Shown here: positions 19,714 to 29,834 of the stretch, piece by piece
Layout: each line of letters begins with the position of its first letter
Position numbering within the stretch: the stretch's first letter is position 1
The notes under the pieces: model-generated
Databases searched by the model: none
Seen by the model: the letters and a program-made list of their open reading frames with translations, nothing else
What the model was told of the DNA's origin: nothing
Assembly (NCBI GenBank): GCA_026401035.1
Contig: JAPLNR010000067.1
Location: 1 to 64,000 of the forward strand
Origin: Planctomycetia bacterium
GTDB lineage: Bacteria; Planctomycetota; Planctomycetia; Pirellulales; UBA1268
Direction of reading: 5' to 3'
DNA length: 64,000 nt
Translations under genes and position numbers: made by a program

Positions 19714-19829
19714 GGGGGATCCTTTGAGTACGGCCTTGCATCGTAAGGCGTGGCGATCCGCCCTGCCTAGCCGAACTCATCTCCGCATCCAGTATGATCT
19801 CACCGAAATTGAATCATGACGGACACTGC

Positions 19830-20972
19830 ATGAAACGATTCGACACCATCATCGTGGGCACGGGCGGGATCGGCACCGCGGCCGCGTACCACTTGGCGGC
19901 CCGCGGTGTGCATGTGCTCGGCCTCGACCGGTTTCCGCTGGCGCACGACCGCGGCAGTTCGCACGGTCAGACGCGGCTGATCCGACAGGCCTACTTCGAG
20001 CACCCGGATTACGTGCCGCTGCTGCTGCGGGCCTATGCACTCTGGCGGGATCTCGAGGAGCGGGTCGGTCGCAGGCTGCTCGTGGAGTCGGGCCTCGTGA
20101 TGGCCGGGCCGCCGGATGGCGAAGTGATCGCGGGCGCCGCCCGGTCGGCGGCGTTGCACGACCTCGCCGTGGAACGGCTCTCGGCCGCCGCGGCCTGTGA
20201 CCGCTGGCCGGTCTTCCGGCTCCCGTCGGAGTGGGACGTGATCCATGAGCCACGCGGCGGTTACCTCTTCGTGGAGGCCTGCGTGCGGGCACACGCGGAG
20301 GCGGCGCGGCTGGCCGGCGCGGTCTTCGAGCATGGTGTCACCGTTCGCGGCTGGCGGATCGAGGGGGGCGGCGTGGCTGTCGCCACCGATCGCGGCGACT
20401 TCTACGCCGACCGGCTCGTGCTCGCACCCGGTTCGTGGGCAGCCGGGCTGTTGCAGTTGCCGTCGGTGCCGCTGACGGTGCTGCGCAAGTCGCTCTTCTG
20501 GTATGCGCCGGAGCCGACCGGCCTGACTACGCCTGTCGCCTCAGCCGCGACCACCCTCCCCTGCTTCGCGTTCGACGCGCCCGCCGGTTTCTTCTACGGC
20601 TTTCCCATGATCGACGGCCGCGGTGTAAAGATCGCTGAGCATTCCGGCGGCGCGGTGGTGCGGAATCCGTTGGAGGTCGATCGCGGCATCGATGCGGTGG
20701 AGCAGCAGCGGGTGGAGACGATCCTCGCCGCGCACCTGCCCGGCGTGAGCCGCCGCTGCATGGACCATGCGGTCTGTCTCTATACGATGTCGCCCGACCA
20801 TCATTTCCTCGTCGGGCTGCACCCGGAGCACGACCGCGTGGCGATCGCTGCCGGCTTTTCCGGCCACGGCTTCAAGTTTGCGAGCGTGATGGGGGAGATT
20901 CTCGCCGATCTCTCCTGCACCGGCACGACAGCCCATCCAGCCGGATTTCTCACCCCCACGCGACTCTGCTAG
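19830..20972 (+). CDS. solA: FAD-dependent amine oxidase, monomeric sarcosine oxidase / N-methyltryptophan oxidase family
   Basis: 380 residues from ATG 19830 (MKRFDTIIVG); an upstream start at 19794 adds residues without similarity. Dinucleotide fold IIVGTGGIGTAAAYHLAARG, then the family's DRGSSHGQTRLIR. Cys316 in AVCLYTMSPDHHFLVG matches the cysteine that binds FAD covalently in MSOX/MTOX. A second FAD segment is AAGFSGHGFKFASVMGE. It would oxidise an N-methyl amino acid to the free amine, formaldehyde and hydrogen peroxide; the true substrate is unproved. Confidence 0.87.
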   Translation: MKRFDTIIVGTGGIGTAAAYHLAARGVHVLGLDRFPLAHDRGSSHGQTRLIRQAYFEHPDYVPLLLRAYALWRDLEERVGRRLLVESGLVMAGPPDGEVIAGAARSAALHDLAVERLSAAAACDRWPVFRLPSEWDVIHEPRGGYLFVEACVRAHAEAARLAGAVFEHGVTVRGWRIEGGGVAVATDRGDFYADRLVLAPGSWAAGLLQLPSVPLTVLRKSLFWYAPEPTGLTTPVASAATTLPCFAFDAPAGFFYGFPMIDGRGVKIAEHSGGAVVRNPLEVDRGIDAVEQQRVETILAAHLPGVSRRCMDHAVCLYTMSPDHHFLVGLHPEHDRVAIAAGFSGHGFKFASVMGEILADLSCTGTTAHPAGFLTPTRLC

Positions 20973-21005
20973 CCTGACCCCACGCACAAGGACGTGTGGA
21001 TCCAC

Positions 21006-21013
21006 AAGGAGGT
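21006..21013 (+). promoter_or_regulatory. Consensus ribosome binding site AAGGAGGT
   Basis: A perfect anti-16S match five bases before the ATG at 21019. It fixes that start and suggests strong translation of the exported propeller protein. Confidence 0.85.
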
Positions 21014-21018
21014 GTCGA

Positions 21019-22383
21019 ATGAAGTTTGCGCAGAGGATCGTCGGGCTGTTGGTCTTGGTGCCCGGGGCCGCGCTGGCCGAAGACTGGCCGCAGTTTCGCG
21101 GCGGAGCGGCCCTCAGTCAGGCCTCGTTCGCGAAGGTGCCGCTGGAGTGGACGGCCGGGAAGAACGTCGCCTGGCGGACCGCGATCCCGGGCTCTGGCTG
21201 GTCGCAGCCGATCGTGACCGGCGGGCGGATCATCGTCACGACGGCGGTGTCGCCGAGCGGCAGTCGGCCGAGCGGCATGATGGGGGGCGTGATGTCGCTC
21301 TCCACGTGGGGCATGGGCTCGGCACCGTCGGAGCCGATCCAATTCCGCGTGCTCTGCCTCGATGCGGCCGATGGGAAAATCCTCTGGTCGAAGACCGTCG
21401 CCGACGTGAAGCCCGCGTTCGGCAAGCACACGTCGAACACCTTCGCCACGGAGACACCCTGTGCGGCGGCCGACTCGATCTATGCTTTTTTCGGAGCCAC
21501 CGGCACGGTCGTGGCGCTCGACCGCGACGGCAACGAGCGGTGGCGTCGGGATCTGGGCGCCCAGCCGACCACCAACCAGTTTGGCACCGGCTCGTCGCCG
21601 CTGTTTCATCAGGATTCCCAGGGCCGGGGCCGGCTGTTCATCCAGCTCTACAACGAAGACAACGCGACGCTCGTCTGCCTCGATGCGGCCACCGGCACAG
21701 ACGTCTGGACCGCCAACCGCGACAAGGGCACCGCGTGGAGCACGCCCATCGTCTGGGACAACGACGGGGTGAACGAGGTGATCACGGCCGGACAGGGGGC
21801 GGTGATTTCCTACGATCTCGACACCGGCGGGGAACGCTGGCGGTTCGCCGGGATCGACACGTCGTTCGCCTGCTCCGTCGTCGCCGACGTCGACGGCGTC
21901 TACTTCGGCACCTCAAGCCCGGGCAGCAAGGCGCCGGCGTATGCGATCGCCCGCGGCTGCCGTGGCGACCTCACGCTGCCGAAGGGGGCAACGCAGAGCG
22001 ACCGCGTGCTCTGGTCGAAGACGAAGTGCGGCGCCGGGATGCCGTCGCCGGTGGTCATCGGCGACCACCTGTATTTTCTCGACAAGATCGCGGTCTGCTG
22101 CGACAAGCGGACCGGGGTGGAGAAATACCGCAAGCGGCTGCCGAGCGGCAGTACGGCGGTGGGATCGCCGCTGGTCGTGGGCGACAGGATTTATCTCCTG
22201 AACGAGCGCGGCAGGGTGGTCGTGCTGCAGGCCGGCCCCGAATTCAAGGTGCTCGCCGAGTCGCCTGTCGCCGATCCCCAAACCGGCGGCGACGAGATCT
22301 TCTGGGCCACGCCAGCGGTCATGGGGGACGCGCTGCTCATTCGCTCGACCGACGCGGTGTATTGCATTCGCTCGGAGAGTTGA
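21019..22383 (+). CDS. Secreted PQQ-like beta-propeller repeat protein (1)
   Basis: 454 residues with a signal peptide (MKFAQRIVGLLVLVPGAALA, cut before EDWPQFRG). Repeats of the PQQ/quinoprotein-like type follow (LDAADGKILWSK, LDRDGNERWRRDLG, LDAATGTDVWTANR, YDLDTGGERWRFAG, VYCIRSES), making one propeller. No cytochrome motif or PQQ-dehydrogenase active site is visible, so it is more likely a binding or scaffold protein in the periplasm. The next gene is a paralogue 58 bp downstream, and a REP-like palindrome lies between them. Confidence 0.85.
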   Translation: MKFAQRIVGLLVLVPGAALAEDWPQFRGGAALSQASFAKVPLEWTAGKNVAWRTAIPGSGWSQPIVTGGRIIVTTAVSPSGSRPSGMMGGVMSLSTWGMGSAPSEPIQFRVLCLDAADGKILWSKTVADVKPAFGKHTSNTFATETPCAAADSIYAFFGATGTVVALDRDGNERWRRDLGAQPTTNQFGTGSSPLFHQDSQGRGRLFIQLYNEDNATLVCLDAATGTDVWTANRDKGTAWSTPIVWDNDGVNEVITAGQGAVISYDLDTGGERWRFAGIDTSFACSVVADVDGVYFGTSSPGSKAPAYAIARGCRGDLTLPKGATQSDRVLWSKTKCGAGMPSPVVIGDHLYFLDKIAVCCDKRTGVEKYRKRLPSGSTAVGSPLVVGDRIYLLNERGRVVVLQAGPEFKVLAESPVADPQTGGDEIFWATPAVMGDALLIRSTDAVYCIRSES

Positions 22384-22388
22384 ATCTC

Positions 22389-22410
22389 GACAGGCTGAAG
22401 CCTGTCCTAC
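22389..22410 (-). repeat. REP-like palindrome, copy 3 of 5
   Basis: Same element read on the minus strand, in the 58-bp gap between the two tandem propeller genes. It could form a hairpin that separates or stabilises their transcripts. Confidence 0.85.
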
Positions 22411-22441
22411 TTTTGCGGGTTCTTCGAGGAGGCTGTCGGCG

Positions 22442-23707
22442 ATGGCGAGCAGAACGATTGCGATCGCAGGTCTGGTCGTGGCTGCCGCGGCTGCGCTGGG
22501 CCGGGCGGGCGAGTGGCCGCAGGTGCTGGGGCCCGATCGCAACGGCGTCGCGGCCGCGGATGAAAGGCTGGCCGAGCAGTGGCCGGCGGGCGGGCCGCCG
22601 GTTGTCTGGCAGCGGGATGTGGGGAGCGGCTACGCGGGCGTGGCGGTGGCCGGCGACCGGGCCGTGCTCTTCCATCGGGTGGGTGGCCGCGAGATCGTCG
22701 AGGCTCTCGATGCAGCCACCGGCAAGTCGCTCTGGAGCGACGGCCATCCGACCAGATTCGCGCCGCAGGTGGGCGGTGGCGACGGGCCGCTCTGCACACC
22801 GGTGATCCACGCCGGGAAGGTGATTGCCTTCGGCGCGCAGGGCATGCTCGCGTGTCTCGACCTCGCCACGGGAAAGCGGCTCTGGCAGCGGGATACCCAC
22901 CGGGAGTTCGGGGCGCAGGAGGGCTATTTCGGCGCAGGCAGCACACCGCTCGTCGTGGGCGACCACGTGATCGTGAATGTCGGCGGGCGGCCGGAGGCGG
23001 GCATCGTCGCCTTCGCGCTGGCTTCCGGAGAGACCGTCTGGAAGCAGACGTCCGAGCCGGCGAGTTATTCGTCGCCCGTGGCGGTGGACATCGGCGGCAC
23101 ACCGCACGTGCTGATGATCACGCGGTATCAGTGCCTGCTGCTCGAGCCCGTCACGGGCGGAGTCCGCTGGCAGTTTCCCTTCGGCATGCGGGGGCCGACG
23201 GTGAACGCGGCCACGCCGCTGGTGCTCGGCGCCGCGGATGCCGCGGGTCGCCGCCGGCTCTTCGTCACGGCGTCATACGGCATCGGGTCGGTGTGTGCGG
23301 TATTCGACGGGGCCGGCTTCGAAAAGGTCTGGGAGGGGGCCGAGCCGCTGGCCACGCAATACTGCACGCCCATCGCCCTGGGCGAACACCTTTACGCGAT
23401 CGACGGCCGCGACGACCTGCCGCCGGCGGACCTGAAGTGCGTCGCCGCGGAGACCGGCCGGCTGGCGTGGACGGAGCCCGGCTTCGGCTACGGCACGCTG
23501 CTCTGCGCCGACGGCAAACTGCTGGCCGCGAAGACCGACGGCGAACTGGTGCTCCTGCGGGCGACCCCCGCGGCCGCCACGGTGCTGGCCCGCGCCCGGC
23601 CGTTCAGGGGCACGATCCGAGCGCTGCCCGCACTGGCCGGCGGCCGGCTCTACGTGCGGGACGACACGATGCTCAAGTGTCTCGACGTCGGAAACGCGGG
23701 CCGCTGA
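22442..23707 (+). CDS. Secreted PQQ-like beta-propeller repeat protein (2)
   Basis: 421 residues. Signal peptide (AIAGLVVAAAAALGRAG) then EWPQVLGP, parallel to EDWPQFRG in the preceding paralogue. Propeller repeats include LDAATGKSLWSDG, LDLATGKRLWQRD, FALASGETVWKQ and VAAETGRLAWTEPG. It looks periplasmic. The RBS is weaker than for the upstream gene (GAGGAGG about 13 bases before the ATG). Probably co-transcribed with it. Confidence 0.85.
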   Translation: MASRTIAIAGLVVAAAAALGRAGEWPQVLGPDRNGVAAADERLAEQWPAGGPPVVWQRDVGSGYAGVAVAGDRAVLFHRVGGREIVEALDAATGKSLWSDGHPTRFAPQVGGGDGPLCTPVIHAGKVIAFGAQGMLACLDLATGKRLWQRDTHREFGAQEGYFGAGSTPLVVGDHVIVNVGGRPEAGIVAFALASGETVWKQTSEPASYSSPVAVDIGGTPHVLMITRYQCLLLEPVTGGVRWQFPFGMRGPTVNAATPLVLGAADAAGRRRLFVTASYGIGSVCAVFDGAGFEKVWEGAEPLATQYCTPIALGEHLYAIDGRDDLPPADLKCVAAETGRLAWTEPGFGYGTLLCADGKLLAAKTDGELVLLRATPAAATVLARARPFRGTIRALPALAGGRLYVRDDTMLKCLDVGNAGR

Positions 23708-23786
23708 AGAGAGCAGTACTGGACTGCATCCGAGAAACGTGAAGCTCGAGCCTGTTCGGCACAGCTTTACCTCAACGCGCTCAAAC

Positions 23787-23812
23787 GGCTCGGGGCTGCC
23801 CGTCCCCGAGCC
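23787..23812 (+). terminator. Hairpin after the tandem propeller genes
   Basis: GGCTCGGGG, an eight-base loop, then CCCCGAGCC: a perfect 9-bp stem 80 bp beyond the stop, followed by TTACTCC. It is likely the operon's 3' structure although the U-tract is weak. Confidence 0.5.
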
Positions 23813-24043
23813 TTACTCCAATGAACTGGATGGAGCGAGGCTTCGGGCTACCCGTGCTCCGGGAGCCGGCGTTGCTGACAAGCGCAGCCATGGATGGCGG
23901 AGCGCGGTCAGCATCGAGTGAGCGGAGGGCAGGATGCCCGTAGCGAACGTCCGGCGACGGGGCATCGGTAGCGTGAAGCCGGATTGGGCGCCTTGACGAC
24001 TGATGATCAAGAACTTGCAGCACGCCATCGGAGCCGGGAGCCG
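23813..24043. other. Non-coding stretch
   Basis: With the preceding hairpin this makes a 336-bp gap between the propeller genes and the SpoU gene. It holds a further small hairpin (GGGCA/TGCCC at about 23927-23939). I see no gene here; short open frames lack start signals and family likeness. Confidence 0.5.
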
Positions 24044-25009
24044 TTACGGCCGCTTCGTCCGCCGCCAGATTTCGCTCAAGGCGATGCCGCAGGCGACGGA
24101 GACATTGAGGCTCTCCACGACAGCCGTTCCCGGAATTTGCAGCCGCAGATCGGCGATCGCGTCGATCGGCCGCGACACGCCCTCCCCTTCGCTGCCGAGC
24201 ACGAGCAGCACTTTGTCGCCGAGCGTGGCCGAATAGACAGGCTCGCCGCGATGGCTCGACGTGACCGCGACGGAATACCCCGCCTTCTTGAGCCGCTTGA
24301 GATCGGCGACGGGATCGACGAGGTCGCAGACCGGCACGAATTCCGCCGCCCCCTCCGCCACGCGCACGGCCGCCGGCGAGAGCGGCGGCAGTGCCCCACC
24401 CGCACCGAGGATGGCGCCGACGCCGAAATGCGCCGCGGTGCGCAGGATCGAGCCGAGGTTGTGCGGATTCTGCACGCCGTCCAGATAGAGCAGCGGTCCC
24501 GGCAGGTGGCCGGCCTCGATCTCGCGCACGAGGTCCGAAAGATTCCAGCGACGGATCTGCCGCGCGAGGACCGCGATCCCCTCGTGGTGGATCGAGCCGG
24601 TGAGTCGCTCCAGGTTTTCATGGGCGACGACCTGAAAACCCTTCCGCTCCGCGGCACAAAAGGCGAGCAGTTTGGCAAACTGCCGGCGCCGCTCCTCGGC
24701 CAGATAGACGCGGACGATGTCCTGCGGCCGTCGCGCGAAGAGCGCCTCACAGCCGCGCAGGCCATGAAACATGTCCTCCGACTTGTCCTGATGCCGCGGC
24801 GCCCCGCGCGGCGGCAGTTTTTGGGCAGGGGTTTTTCCTGCCGCGGGCGGGCGGCTGGGCTTGGGCCGACGATCTGGTTGTGGGCGACGAGGTGGCTGCG
24901 GTCGACCAGCTGCCTCGGGCCGACTGACTGGCGCAGGCCGACTGACTGGCTGCGGCCGACGGTCGGCAGGCCGGGGGGACTTGCGGGGGGGCTTCATGAG
25001 CGGTGGCAT
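24044..25009 (-). CDS. SpoU/TrmH-family RNA 2'-O-methyltransferase with Pro/Arg-rich N-terminal extension
   Basis: 321 residues. Residues 1-70 are a low-complexity Pro/Arg tract with repeated SRP/RPQP units, unlike the rest. The family substrate-binding domain follows (about 78-155, HGLRGCEALFAR, LTGSIHHEGIAVLA), then the SPOUT knot domain: NPHNLGSILRTAAHFG (motif 1), LVLGSEGEGVS (motif 2), SLNVSVACGIALSE (motif 3). It should methylate ribose 2'-OH in rRNA or tRNA using AdoMet; RlmB-like 23S rRNA activity is plausible. The N-terminal extension may bind RNA. Confidence 0.88.
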   Translation of the reverse strand: MPPLMKPPRKSPRPADRRPQPVSRPAPVSRPEAAGRPQPPRRPQPDRRPKPSRPPAAGKTPAQKLPPRGAPRHQDKSEDMFHGLRGCEALFARRPQDIVRVYLAEERRRQFAKLLAFCAAERKGFQVVAHENLERLTGSIHHEGIAVLARQIRRWNLSDLVREIEAGHLPGPLLYLDGVQNPHNLGSILRTAAHFGVGAILGAGGALPPLSPAAVRVAEGAAEFVPVCDLVDPVADLKRLKKAGYSVAVTSSHRGEPVYSATLGDKVLLVLGSEGEGVSRPIDAIADLRLQIPGTAVVESLNVSVACGIALSEIWRRTKRP

Positions 25010-25153
25010 CCATTCGAGGGGGGTGGTGGTCCAGACGGCAGCCCGAAAGTGTCTGCCTCAAGGATTGATGAAATCCGCGGGCGGCGTCCGTAAGGTGTTG
25101 CCTCGCGGATGACGGTTGCAACTATGGACGGGCAACACACCACGGAGGGTGTC

Positions 25154-25288
25154 ATGAAAATCTTCAACTGGAATGCGATCATACAGTCGCTCGTGCTGAT
25201 CCGGCTGGGACAGGAATTGGGAACGGAGTCACAGGTGGCCAGGGCCATTCACGATCTCGTGGCGGCAATCCTGACAGTGGCCCGATGA
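25154..25288 (+). CDS. Small protein, 44 residues
   Basis: ATG 25154 to TGA 25288, preceded by a strong GGAGGGTG ribosome site nine bases upstream. The product (MKIFNWNAIIQ at the start, ending LVAAILTVAR) is hydrophobic-amphipathic with two helices around a short GQELGTES turn. No family recognised. It stands alone between two minus-strand genes. Translation signals and codon use make it credible despite its size. Confidence 0.55.
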   Translation: MKIFNWNAIIQSLVLIRLGQELGTESQVARAIHDLVAAILTVAR

Positions 25289-25327
25289 GCGACCGAGCCG
25301 TTTGAGACGGTGTTTGAAAAAACCTGC

Positions 25328-26764
<1,437 letters not shown>

Positions 26765-27044
26765 CGCTCGATCATATCCAAGATCGACTCGCCGCGGGAG
26801 CGGCTCGGCTGAATCGGGCTACAATGAGCACTTTATGACTCCCCCGAATGCATTCATTTTGAGGGCAGAGAGATGCTGCAACGCTCTTATTTTCAGTTTC
26901 TGTCTGGAATGGCTCTCCGTGCTTGTCACGCCGACGGGGCGTTCGCCGAGGCTTTGCACGGCGCGTTGCCGCCGAATCCGTGAGGTTTATCACCACCAAT
27001 TTCGACCGGTCCCAATCCTGTTCGGCAAGGTTCTTGCACCCCGA

Positions 27045-27066
27045 GTAGGACAGGCTTCAGCCTGTC
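27045..27066 (+). repeat. REP-like palindrome, copy 4 of 5
   Basis: Same AGTAG plus 18-base palindrome in the gap between rhlE and the truncated hydrolase gene. Confidence 0.85.
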
Positions 27067-27208
27067 ATTGCCCTGTCCTGCTGTCGCCCGTGCCGCTATG
27101 CCGCTTTGCCGCCGTGCCAACAACCCGCATTGGTCGCCGGCGGCAGAAGTCTCCTTCGCGATGCATTTTCTCCGCTGACGACCTACGGAGCTGCCGACCT
27201 CAGAAGGT

Positions 27209-27248
27209 CGAAATTGCATACGCTCGTCGAGCTTCAGCCGACCGCCTC
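27209..27248 (+). repeat. Degenerate intergenic element, copy 2 of 3
   Basis: Aligns gap-free with 13211-13250 and 42069-42108. It shares GAAAT, ACGCTCGTCGAGCTTC and GCCGA with copy 1. Between the REP palindrome and this element both loci also share an AGAAGTCT-rich stretch, so the two may form one composite unit. Confidence 0.5.
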
Positions 27249-27273
27249 CTCACAGGTTGCTTCACGGAAATCG

Positions 27274-27555
27274 TCAGCTGCGTCGCTCCTCAATCGCAAG
27301 ACCGGCAGCGGTATTGTGAAGTGTCGGCTCCACACGCACTTCGAGGCCAACCCCGACTTCGATGGCGGTCCGGTGGAGAGAGCTGCACGAGGGCGCATCG
27401 AGCCGCACGTTCTCCAGATCGGTGCGGCGGGCGAGTGCTTCGAGCAGTTCCGTTGGCGTCGCGGCCGCGCCGTGAACGAAGATGTTCATGCCGCTGGTGA
27501 TTCGTGCCACCACGGCATCGGCGGATTCGGGACGGGGTGGCCGGAGTTGTGTCAT
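27274..27555 (-). pseudogene. Truncated acetyl-CoA hydrolase/CoA-transferase, N-terminal remnant
   Basis: An open frame of 93 codons. The first 50 or so residues (SADAVVARITSGMNIFVHGA, then AATPTELLEALARR and DLENVRL) match the start of the acetyl-CoA hydrolase / 4-hydroxybutyrate CoA-transferase family, which is normally over 400 residues. After DLENVRL the similarity stops, and the next 40 residues are unrelated. Nothing downstream restores it. The ATG overlaps the TGA of the kinase gene (ATGA), so an intact ancestor was probably its operon partner. Confidence 0.65.
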
Positions 27556-29180
27556 CTGCCGATCTCCTGCACGAGACGTGTGATGAATGCCGGGTCGTCA
27601 AAAGACGCGGGGTTGATTCGCACGATCCGCGCCGGTGGCGGGCCGGGGACGGCGGACAGCTCCTCCGCGGTGATCGGCTCCCGGGCGGCGAGCTGCGCCC
27701 GTACCACGTCGGCCGAGGCGTCGGAGGCGTCGATATCTGCCGCCTGCCGCCGGGTCACCCGGGCGAGGACCGCATCGGGCGGGATGTCGAAATCGAGCCA
27801 GACGAGCGGCACACGTGCCTCGCGGGCGACCGCGGCCAGCACCTCCCGTTGGCTGCGGGTGTTGCAGGCGGCGTCGACGACCACGCTCGTGCCCGCCGCC
27901 AGCACCGTGCGGGCGAGCGTGGCCAGCCGCTCGTAGACGCGGCGGGTGGTGGCGGGAGCGTAGAGCGACTGCGTCTGGTCGTCGGTCGCCGGCCGGTCGG
28001 TTGCCGCCATGCCCGCGAGCCGCTTCCGCTCGACGTCGCTCCGCAGCCGGATGGCGCTGGCCTGCCCGACGACCCGCGCGGCGATCGTCGTCTTGCCGCT
28101 GCCCGACACGCCGCTTGTTGCGAAAAGTACCGCGCGGCACGGCATCGTCAGGCGCTCGGCGAGATCGAGATAGCGGTCGGTCTCGGCGCAGGCGGCCGCC
28201 GCCTGCTGGATTCCGCCCGCGGCCATCTGGCTGGAGCGGATCGCCGCCACCGCTGCTCGCACGATGGCGCGGTAGACCATATAGACGGGGAGCACGCGGG
28301 CGGCATCGTGATCATCGGCCGCCTCGATCCAACTGCTCACGGCATGGGCCGCCAGGTCGGGCCGGCCGCGGGACTCGAGATCCATCGCCAGAAAGGCGAC
28401 GTCGTTGGCGACGTCGATCCAGCGGAGCGCCGCGTTGAATTCGATCGCATCGAAGGCCATCATCCGCCCGTCGTGGAGGACGATGTTGGCCAGGTGCAGA
28501 TCGCCATGGCACTCGCGGATGCGGCCCGCGGTCTTGCGGCAGTCGATCGCGGGGGCGAGCGTCTCGAGCTGCCCGCGCAGCCAACGCTCGAGCCCGTCGG
28601 CACGGGGGCCGGCGTCCGATCGCCAGCGCCTCAGCTGGTCGAGATTGAGCGCCACGGCCTCCATGACGGCCTGCGGCGTGCCCCAAGGGGAGGCTGGGTC
28701 GGCAACGGCGAGCCCGGCCTGCACCTGCGCGATCTCCGCACCGAGCCGCTGGCAATCCTCGGCGGACAGCCGGTGATCGGCGAACACCCGGTCGAGCCGG
28801 CCGGCCTCGTCGAACTGCCGCAGCTTCACCGCCCACTCGATCGGCTCCCCAACGCCGTCGACATGCGGCTCTGCGAACGTGCCGGTGATCGGCACGGCCC
28901 CGAGGTAGAGTTCCGGCGCGAAGCGGCCGCTCAGGCGGACCTCTTCGCGGCAGAAATCCCGCCGCCGTTTGAGCCTGGTGAAGTCGAGAAATCCGAGGTC
29001 ACACGGCTTCTTGACCTTGTAGACGTAGGTGCCGGTCAGGAAGACCCACGAGATATGCGTCTCGATGAGGCGGATGCCCTGCGTGGGATGCGGATAGGCC
29101 GCAGGATCGAGCAGCCGCTCGACGAGAAGCGTCGTCTCGGGAGTTGCTGAAGCCGCCGCAGTGTCTTGAAGCCCGCTCAC
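27552..29180 (-). CDS. APH-like phosphotransferase fused to P-loop kinase (COG2187/COG0645 type)
   Basis: 542 residues from the GTG at 29180, chosen because GAGGTG stands six bases before it; another GTG at 29225 would add 15 residues. The N-terminal part (ETHISWVFLTGTYVYKVKKP) and RECHGDLHLANIVLHDG with FDAIEFN form an aminoglycoside-phosphotransferase-like kinase domain. The C-terminal part has Walker A SGVSGSGKTT and LRSDVERKRLAG, as in gluconate-kinase-like or zeta-type P-loop enzymes. Substrate unknown. Its TGA overlaps the ATG of a truncated acetyl-CoA hydrolase gene. Confidence 0.85.
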   Translation of the reverse strand: MSGLQDTAAASATPETTLLVERLLDPAAYPHPTQGIRLIETHISWVFLTGTYVYKVKKPCDLGFLDFTRLKRRRDFCREEVRLSGRFAPELYLGAVPITGTFAEPHVDGVGEPIEWAVKLRQFDEAGRLDRVFADHRLSAEDCQRLGAEIAQVQAGLAVADPASPWGTPQAVMEAVALNLDQLRRWRSDAGPRADGLERWLRGQLETLAPAIDCRKTAGRIRECHGDLHLANIVLHDGRMMAFDAIEFNAALRWIDVANDVAFLAMDLESRGRPDLAAHAVSSWIEAADDHDAARVLPVYMVYRAIVRAAVAAIRSSQMAAGGIQQAAAACAETDRYLDLAERLTMPCRAVLFATSGVSGSGKTTIAARVVGQASAIRLRSDVERKRLAGMAATDRPATDDQTQSLYAPATTRRVYERLATLARTVLAAGTSVVVDAACNTRSQREVLAAVAREARVPLVWLDFDIPPDAVLARVTRRQAADIDASDASADVVRAQLAAREPITAEELSAVPGPPPARIVRINPASFDDPAFITRLVQEIGR

Positions 29181-29381
29181 TGCCGCACCTCGTGGAATGG
29201 GTACCGGTGCGATCGCACCCACCACGATCGCAGCCAGCAGAAATGCACAAGAGGCCGCGGCACTTCAACGAGCCACCGCTCAGCATGCGGGATGCCAATC
29301 TGGAAGAAAACCCACACCAACGCGGACGCCGTGTCCACCGTCGGCAAGTGTCTGCCGCCACATGATCGCGAGATGGTTTTG

Positions 29382-29663
29382 TTACCGTGCCGGGAAGCGC
29401 TGCATGTTCCGCGTCTGAAATCCATCGGCGGCGGTGAGCAGCCGATCGAAGACCGCCGGCGCTTCGATACCGTCTTCCATCGCGTCATGGATCACGTAGG
29501 CGATCTCGTCGTCATCGAGCTCGATCCGCCGGTCCCGCTGGATCGCGGCGACGAGATAGGTCTGCTCGCCGTGATCGAAGTTGTCGCAGAGCCACGCCTG
29601 GATGGCCTGCAGTGGTGACAACGTCTTGAGCGCGACGAGACGGTTTTGTTCTGTGGCAGCCAT
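29382..29663 (-). CDS. Hypothetical protein, 93 residues
   Basis: Start at ATG 29663 (MAATEQNRLVALKTLSPLQA), supported by AGGGGA nine bases upstream; an in-frame upstream start at 29702 is less likely. The sequence is helical and acidic (IQAWLCDNFDHGEQTYLVAA, DDDEIAYVIHDAMEDGIEAP), with no membrane segment. No family recognised. It lies between the SbcC-like gene and the kinase gene on the same strand. Confidence 0.65.
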   Translation of the reverse strand: MAATEQNRLVALKTLSPLQAIQAWLCDNFDHGEQTYLVAAIQRDRRIELDDDEIAYVIHDAMEDGIEAPAVFDRLLTAADGFQTRNMQRFPAR

Positions 29664-29834
29664 TGTTTGTTCCCCTTCGAGGTGAATCCTTTCTCCCTCC
29701 AACGGAGGAGAAATGTACGCCTCGAAACTCTGCCGGGCAATCTAAAATCTGCCGGGCGACAACGCGACCGAAATCCTGGGGAAGTGGGTAGTCGACAGGG
29801 GATGGGGGGCGTGTTTCGTGGCCCCGAGCCCGGC

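Larger units (their letters stand above)
26765..27273. other. Long non-coding gap with two repeat elements
   Basis: 509 bp between rhlE and the acetyl-CoA hydrolase remnant. It contains a REP-like palindrome (27045) and the degenerate 40-bp element (27209). The left part presumably includes the rhlE promoter. A 36-codon frame at 26873 is the only small ORF with a start signal; I do not trust it. Confidence 0.5.

Noticed and set aside
20994-22805. 603-codon plus-strand frame across both propeller genes
   Set aside because: Wrong frame; the +1 frames give two signal peptides and PQQ-like repeats.
26873-26983. 36-codon open frame after a GAGGGCAGAG stretch
   Set aside because: No recognisable composition or conservation clue, and it lies in a repeat-rich gap; not reported as a gene.
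28036-28130. VGQASA-like peptide in the kinase as a coding copy of the REP palindrome
   Set aside because: The DNA there does not contain the palindrome; the similarity is only in a few residues.
29177-29488. 103-codon minus-strand frame between the kinase and the 93-residue gene
   Set aside because: Overlaps both neighbours in other frames and lacks a ribosome site; Trp/Arg-rich random look.
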